Part shown: positions 41,102 through 45,478 of the stretch, piece after piece
How positions within the stretch are numbered: the first letter of the stretch is position 1
How the letters are laid out: each line of letters begins with the position of its first letter
NCBI GenBank assembly: GCA_018263435.1
Contig: JAANXD010000001.1
Span: forward strand, 1-45,478
Source: Candidatus Scalindua arabica
GTDB taxonomy: Bacteria > Planctomycetota > Brocadiia > Brocadiales > Scalinduaceae
DNA length: 45,478 bases
Reading direction: 5' to 3'
Notes under the pieces: model-generated
Databases searched by the model: none
What the model was told of the DNA's origin: nothing
Seen by the model: the letters and a program-made list of their open reading frames with translations, nothing else
Program-made: the position numbers and the translations under genes

Positions 41102-41839
41102 TTACAACGCCAGTCCTCCATCAACAGACAGTACCTGGCCGGTAATATATTTTGCATCGTCCGAAAGCATAAACATTGCGGTTTTTGCGACATCATCAGT
41201 CGTACCGAATCGCTTTAGCGAAGTCATATCTATCATCTTTGTTTTGTATTCTTCCGGAAGCTCAGAGGTCATATCCGTCTCTATGAATCCACATGCAATG
41301 GCATTAACATTAATATTTGCCTTACCGACCTCTTTCGCAAGGGCCTTTGTAAAGCCAATCATTCCAGCCTTGGAAGCTGAGTAATTGGACTGTCCTGCCA
41401 CACCGGCAATACCGCTGACAGAAGTTATGTTGAGAATGTTTCCACGTTTCTGTTTGACCATAGTCATGATTACGGCCTTGGAGAAATTATACACACTCTT
41501 TAGATTTATATTGAGCACATCATCCCAGTCGTCCTCTTTCATTAAGGCGAGAAGTTTATCCCTCGTGATTCCCGCATTGTTAACCAGAATATCTATCTGT
41601 CCAAATTCATCCTTAACCTCTTTTGCCATCTCTTTTGCACCCTCAAAATTCGATACATCTGCCTTTTTTGCCATGGCCTTGACCCCGAGTGTCTCTATCT
41701 CCTTTACGAGTTCGTTTGCCAGGTCATCACTCTTGCTATAGTTGAAGGCAACATTACATCCGTGTTTTGCCAGCTCAAGTGCTATCGCTCTACCTATACC
41801 TCTGGTACCACCTGTTACTATTGCTGTCTTGTTACTCAT
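41102..41839 (-). CDS. fabG: 3-oxoacyl-ACP reductase FabG
   Basis: A 245-residue short-chain dehydrogenase: NADP-binding VTGGTRGIGRAIA, the NNAG motif, and the catalytic Ser-Tyr-Lys in NITSVSGIAGVAGQSNYSASKAGM. ACGFIETDMTSELPEEYK and the end TGQVLSVDGGL are typical for FabG. It reduces 3-oxoacyl-ACP with NADPH. GGAGGTAAG lies seven bases before the ATG. It lies 34 bases after the crotonase gene on the same strand, the last step visible in the KS-FadH-crotonase-FabG operon. Confidence 0.93.
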   Translation of the reverse strand: MSNKTAIVTGGTRGIGRAIALELAKHGCNVAFNYSKSDDLANELVKEIETLGVKAMAKKADVSNFEGAKEMAKEVKDEFGQIDILVNNAGITRDKLLALMKEDDWDDVLNINLKSVYNFSKAVIMTMVKQKRGNILNITSVSGIAGVAGQSNYSASKAGMIGFTKALAKEVGKANINVNAIACGFIETDMTSELPEEYKTKMIDMTSLKRFGTTDDVAKTAMFMLSDDAKYITGQVLSVDGGLAL

Positions 41840-41873
41840 AGTCTTACCTCCGGAAATTTTTATTATGTTTCTT

Positions 41874-42707
41874 TTAAGATTTTACTTTGTGAGTTTCTCG
41901 GTGAGCTTCTTTCTCAACCAGCTTTAAACGCATCATTTCAGCAAAGAGCTCTACTTCGTATTCAATACCTTTCCTTATGTCATGGTCAACTGCGTAGTTT
42001 ATACATTTTTTCATCGTTTGTATAGCAGTATCATTATTTTCTGCCAGCTTACGTGCAAATTCTATAGACTCTTTAAGTACCTCTCTTGCAGGTGCCAGTG
42101 AGTTAACCAGTCCCCATGCAAGGGCGGTCTTTGCACGGATCATCTTTGCCGAAAACAGCATCTCCTTGGCCCTGGCTGCACCTATGACCTTTGGCAGCCT
42201 TATGGTTCCGCCGAGGCCGGGGATTATACTCAACTCAGGTTTTGCTTCCGGCAAACTGAAGAATGCTATTTCAGATGTTATGCGAATATCACACAATAAT
42301 GCAAGCTCAAGTCCTGCACCAATTGTAACACCATTAAGGGCTGCAATAAGCGGCTTTCTGCAGTTCTCAATCTCTATATACATTTCATGAGCCCTTACGA
42401 ACCTGTCGTAGTTCTTTTCTGCTACCAACCCTGAAATCCATGAACCAAATAATTCGTCCTGGTCTGCACCATCACAGAAAACGCCTCTGATACTGCTTGT
42501 TATTATTATGGACGTTATTCTCTCATCCTTCTCGTAAGAATCTATCTTGTCATATATAGCATCCAGCAGCCAGGAACCTATAGAATTCCTCGGACGTTTC
42601 TTCATCTTGATAATACCTGCGTATTTATTCTCCTGAAGTTTTACCTCCTCACATTCCAAATGCTGGTAACCAGAATCATCACCCATATTCATCCGTATGT
42701 CTTTCAT
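41874..42707 (-). CDS. enoyl-CoA hydratase/isomerase (crotonase) family protein
   Basis: A 277-residue crotonase-fold protein. The oxyanion-hole segment SSIRGVFCDGADQDEL and ALNGVTIGAGLELALLCDIRI hold the first catalytic acid, and SLPEAKPELSIIPGLGGTIRLPKVIG the second, so hydratase activity is possible. It has an N-terminal extension of about 25 residues. It starts four bases after the FadH-like gene stop and precedes fabG. It acts on CoA or ACP enoyl esters; in this operon a lipid-modifying role is inferred. Confidence 0.88.
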   Translation of the reverse strand: MKDIRMNMGDDSGYQHLECEEVKLQENKYAGIIKMKKRPRNSIGSWLLDAIYDKIDSYEKDERITSIIITSSIRGVFCDGADQDELFGSWISGLVAEKNYDRFVRAHEMYIEIENCRKPLIAALNGVTIGAGLELALLCDIRITSEIAFFSLPEAKPELSIIPGLGGTIRLPKVIGAARAKEMLFSAKMIRAKTALAWGLVNSLAPAREVLKESIEFARKLAENNDTAIQTMKKCINYAVDHDIRKGIEYEVELFAEMMRLKLVEKEAHRETHKVKS

Positions 42708-42711
42708 AATC

Positions 42712-44727
42712 TTAAATCCTCAGACTTGCTTCAAATCCTTCATGTATTGCTTCGAGTGCAGTCCTGACCTCTACACAATCACCTATTTTATATAATTCAT
42801 CAATCTTGCCATTTAATTTTCTGGTAAGGTTCTGGTTGGGTTTGTATCCTGCCGCAATTATAACAGTATCAGCAAGAAGATTAATATCTTTATTATCTTT
42901 TTCAAATGTTATAGAGGCTTTACCTGATTTGTTAATGTGTTTGATGTCTTTAACATTTATACCAGTTATACTGTTGATACCGGCATCTTTAACCTGCTTT
43001 AGGACGACCCACCTGGTTGAGATGCCGAATCTTCCACCGATTTTGTTTTTCATTTCCAGGATAGTGATATTTCGTTTTCCCCTTGAAGTAAGTTTTACAG
43101 CTTCATCCCCATTTATAACTCTGTTCTTTAGAAGAAAGCAGGCAACGTCAGGTTCCATTGCCCCCATCTTTGCAGTGTGAAGGGCAATCTCGCAGCCTAT
43201 AGTGCCTCCGCCTATGATTACTACATCTTTGCCGACCTGTACCCTGTTGTCAAACACGTCTTCGGCCACAACAACGTTCTTTTCCTTAACACCAGAAATC
43301 TTAGGGATAATAGGACTCCCTCCAACAGCAGCAACTACAACATCCGGTTTTAATTCTTTTATAGTTTTCACATCTACATTTTTGCAGAATTGTATTTTTA
43401 CATTCAATTTTTTAATTTGATTCTCCAGGAATTTAATGACATTTTCTATCTCTTCCCTTCCCGGAGGAATGTAAGCGTATCTCAATTGTCCGCCAAGTAC
43501 ATCTGTTTTTTCAAATAAATGCACGTCATGTCCTCTTAAAGCAGCAACTCTTGCTGCCTCCATACCTGCCGGCCCGCCGCCAATAACCATTACCTTTTTC
43601 TTCTTTTTAGCCTTCCTGATCTTTAATTCACTTTCTCTGCCGGCCCTGACATTATATAGACAACTTACAGATTTGAAGTTTAACAGAGAGTCGAAGCATC
43701 CCTGATTACAGGCAATACATCTTCTGATATCGTCGTATTGTTTCCTCTTATACTTTTTTGGTAATTCCGGGTCTGCTATTAATGGTCTTCCGATTGAAAC
43801 AATGTCTGACTGATTATTGTCTATAACTTCTTCTGCCAGAGCCAGATCATTTATCCGTACCGATCCGATTACCGGTACTTTTACGTTATCCTTAATCTTT
43901 TCTGATAAAAAGATATAAGACATTCTCGGGATGGCCATAATCATTATGGGTGTACGGCTCTCATGCCAGCCGGGAGAAACATTAAACGCATCCACACCTG
44001 CCTTTTCCAGTTCCTTTGCTATCTCAACACTTTCATCAATCTTGAGGCCTTCATCTACAAAATCATCACCTGACATACGGAAGATTATGGGATAGCCCTT
44101 TCCCACCTTTTTTCTTATGGTTATGACCATCTCTTTTGCAAAATTTATCCTGTTCTTAAGGCTCCCTCCATATCTGTCCTTTCTCTTATTTGTTGCTTTC
44201 GAAAGAAACTGATTGATAAGATAGCCCATGCCGCCATGTATCTCTACTGCATCAAACCCTGCCTTCTTTACCCTTGTTGTGGCAGAGACATAGCTATCTA
44301 TAACCTTCTTTATTTCAGGTATGGTTAGTGCGTGCGGTTTTTGTTTTATATTAGCATGGGCCAGGCTTGATGGCGATACGGGATGCGTTTTCGAGAAAAA
44401 CGAAGAAGCACTTCTGCCTCCATGAAGAATTTGAGCGGCCACCTTGACATCATATTTATGGATTGTATCTGTTAATTTTCTTAATCCCGGTATAAACTCA
44501 TCTTTGTCCAGACCAACTATACTCTTCCACACCTTGCCGGTCATTTCCGGATAACAACCACCTACTACAATTAATCCCACTCCACCGCGAGCCCTTTCTA
44601 CATAAAAATCAATAAAACGCTTGTTAATAGAACCGTCCGACGTAAATCCAAGATCCATTGCGGACATGGCCAGTCTGTTCTTAATTTCTAATTTACCTAT
44701 TTTTATTGGTTCAAATAATTTACTCAT
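42712..44727 (-). CDS. 2,4-dienoyl-CoA reductase-like flavoenzyme (FadH/OYE family)
   Basis: A 671-residue enzyme. The N-terminal TIM barrel of the old-yellow-enzyme type (PIKIGKLEIKNRLAMSAMDL, EIHGGMGYLINQFLS, DRYGGSLKNR) binds FMN. The Fe-S site is CIACNQGC plus a further Cys (SVSCL). The C-terminal half has two dinucleotide folds (MVIGGGPAGMEAA and VVIIGGGTIGCE) for FAD and NAD(P). Such enzymes reduce conjugated dienoyl-CoA. The ATG overlaps the ketosynthase-like gene's stop (ATGAGTAA) by eight bases, so the two are coupled. A conjugated-ene reductase fits with an unusual lipid pathway. Confidence 0.9.
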   Translation of the reverse strand: MSKLFEPIKIGKLEIKNRLAMSAMDLGFTSDGSINKRFIDFYVERARGGVGLIVVGGCYPEMTGKVWKSIVGLDKDEFIPGLRKLTDTIHKYDVKVAAQILHGGRSASSFFSKTHPVSPSSLAHANIKQKPHALTIPEIKKVIDSYVSATTRVKKAGFDAVEIHGGMGYLINQFLSKATNKRKDRYGGSLKNRINFAKEMVITIRKKVGKGYPIIFRMSGDDFVDEGLKIDESVEIAKELEKAGVDAFNVSPGWHESRTPIMIMAIPRMSYIFLSEKIKDNVKVPVIGSVRINDLALAEEVIDNNQSDIVSIGRPLIADPELPKKYKRKQYDDIRRCIACNQGCFDSLLNFKSVSCLYNVRAGRESELKIRKAKKKKKVMVIGGGPAGMEAARVAALRGHDVHLFEKTDVLGGQLRYAYIPPGREEIENVIKFLENQIKKLNVKIQFCKNVDVKTIKELKPDVVVAAVGGSPIIPKISGVKEKNVVVAEDVFDNRVQVGKDVVIIGGGTIGCEIALHTAKMGAMEPDVACFLLKNRVINGDEAVKLTSRGKRNITILEMKNKIGGRFGISTRWVVLKQVKDAGINSITGINVKDIKHINKSGKASITFEKDNKDINLLADTVIIAAGYKPNQNLTRKLNGKIDELYKIGDCVEVRTALEAIHEGFEASLRI

Positions 44728-45478
44728 GTTTTTTAACAATCAGGCAGGAGTTATTTCCAGACAAATCAAACGAATTTATTAGGACTGTGTTTACATCTTT
44801 TTCGAGTTTCTCATTCACAACATTCAGATTACATTCAGGATCTTTTTCTTCGCAGTTAATTGTGGGTGGTATTAAACTATCGTTTATGGAAAGTAACGCG
44901 GACGCTGTCTGAACCGCTCCCGATGCTCCATAACTTTCCCCCAAAGCCGATTTAACGGTATGGACGGGAATGTTTTTACTCTTCTCTCCAAATAATTCCT
45001 GGATGGCTTTTGCCTCTATGAGGTCTGGTAATTTGCCTGAATTTCCATTTGCGTTAATCAGGTCTATATCTTCCGGAGACAAACCGGCATCTTCGATACA
45101 TTTTTTCATAGCGTTCCCAGCTTTCTCAACTCTTTTTCCAGTATCACTGTTCCTGCCACCTGCAAAGATACTTCCATATCCGGAAACTTCACCATAGATC
45201 CTTGCCCCGCGGCTTACAGCGTAATCATGATCTTCCAATACGAATACATAACTGCCTTCACTCATGATAAAACCATCTCTTCTTTTGTCGAAAGGCATGC
45301 TGATCTCATTGCCGGTACCACTGGCTCCGGCCAGCATCTTCTGCAGATAAAATATCATGTATAGATCCAGTGAGATCTGCTCGACTCCACCCGCTATGAT
45401 TACGTTTGTCTTTCCATTCTGTATAAGTTTAAAGGCATTACCAACAGCATCGGTACTTGACGTAAAGCCTGAAGAAAT
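44720..45478 (-). CDS. ketosynthase-like protein lacking catalytic residues (partial)
   Basis: At least 252 residues; the frame is open to the right edge, beyond the internal Met at 45358. It is the C-terminal two thirds of a FabF-type fold, with INANGNSGKLPDLIEAKAIQELFGEKSKNIPVHTVKSALGESYGASG. The triad positions are lost: the Cys site is Phe (SSGFTSS), the first His is Asn (NANGNSG) and the second His is Glu (LGESYG). FDKRRDGFIMSEGSYVFVLED is kept. It is the second KS-like protein in the window that cannot condense, and it is coupled to the FadH-like gene. Confidence 0.87.
   Translation of the reverse strand: MSSGFTSSTDAVGNAFKLIQNGKTNVIIAGGVEQISLDLYMIFYLQKMLAGASGTGNEISMPFDKRRDGFIMSEGSYVFVLEDHDYAVSRGARIYGEVSGYGSIFAGGRNSDTGKRVEKAGNAMKKCIEDAGLSPEDIDLINANGNSGKLPDLIEAKAIQELFGEKSKNIPVHTVKSALGESYGASGAVQTASALLSINDSLIPPTINCEEKDPECNLNVVNEKLEKDVNTVLINSFDLSGNNSCLIVKKHE

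Overview
The window looks like a piece of an anammox planctomycete chromosome (order Brocadiales). This is an inference from gene content, not a database match. The main reason is an unusual fatty-acid-type cluster at 20.5-26.8 kb: acyl carrier protein, FabZ-like dehydratase, active ketosynthase, inactive partner ketosynthase, CrtI/phytoene-desaturase-like flavoenzyme and a B12-type radical SAM enzyme. Clusters of this make-up have been proposed as candidates for making ladderane lipids in anammox bacteria. A second lipid-type operon, with another catalytically dead ketosynthase, runs off the right edge. The DNA is AT-rich and core genes are interleaved with accessory DNA.

Layout. 1-7.6 kb is ordinary chromosome: the end of a DinB-like gene, a small lipoprotein, MobA, a phosphofructokinase with the pyrophosphate-type signature, an MBL-fold hydrolase, a secreted thioredoxin-like protein, a lipase-like lipoprotein, a YihY-family membrane protein and YjbQ. 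7.6-12.8 kb is a defence/stability island: a truncated HTH remnant, a ParE-type toxin-antitoxin (TA) pair, a 1058-residue single-chain restriction-modification enzyme, a second TA pair and an orphan antitoxin. 12.9-18.5 kb holds a WbsX/GH99-like protein overlapping a radical SAM gene, a secreted protein, a small Cys-rich protein, an LsrF-like aldolase and a zinc alcohol dehydrogenase. 18.5-19.9 kb (minus) is a ParA ATPase with a small membrane partner, divergent from the lipid cluster.

27.1-30.6 kb reads as an integron cassette array without an integrase in view. Four attC-like sites with long inverted arms follow same-strand genes (BrnTA, a hypothetical protein, a frameshifted nuclease-like gene, a frameshifted zinc-ribbon membrane gene plus HicBA, and a RelE-type pair). 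In four cassettes the attC itself supplies the TAA stop codon.

30.7-38.5 kb is housekeeping: guaA; dksA-lspA; lysS-lolD-ilvE (minus); rnpA-yidD-ftcD. 38.5-41.0 kb has small genes and a dense cluster of palindromic repeats, including a 166-bp element with perfect 19-bp terminal inverted repeats. 41.1-45.5 kb (minus) is KS-like > FadH-like flavoenzyme > crotonase > FabG, with overlapping or closely spaced genes.

I see no rRNA, tRNA, CRISPR array, transposase or integrase in the window.
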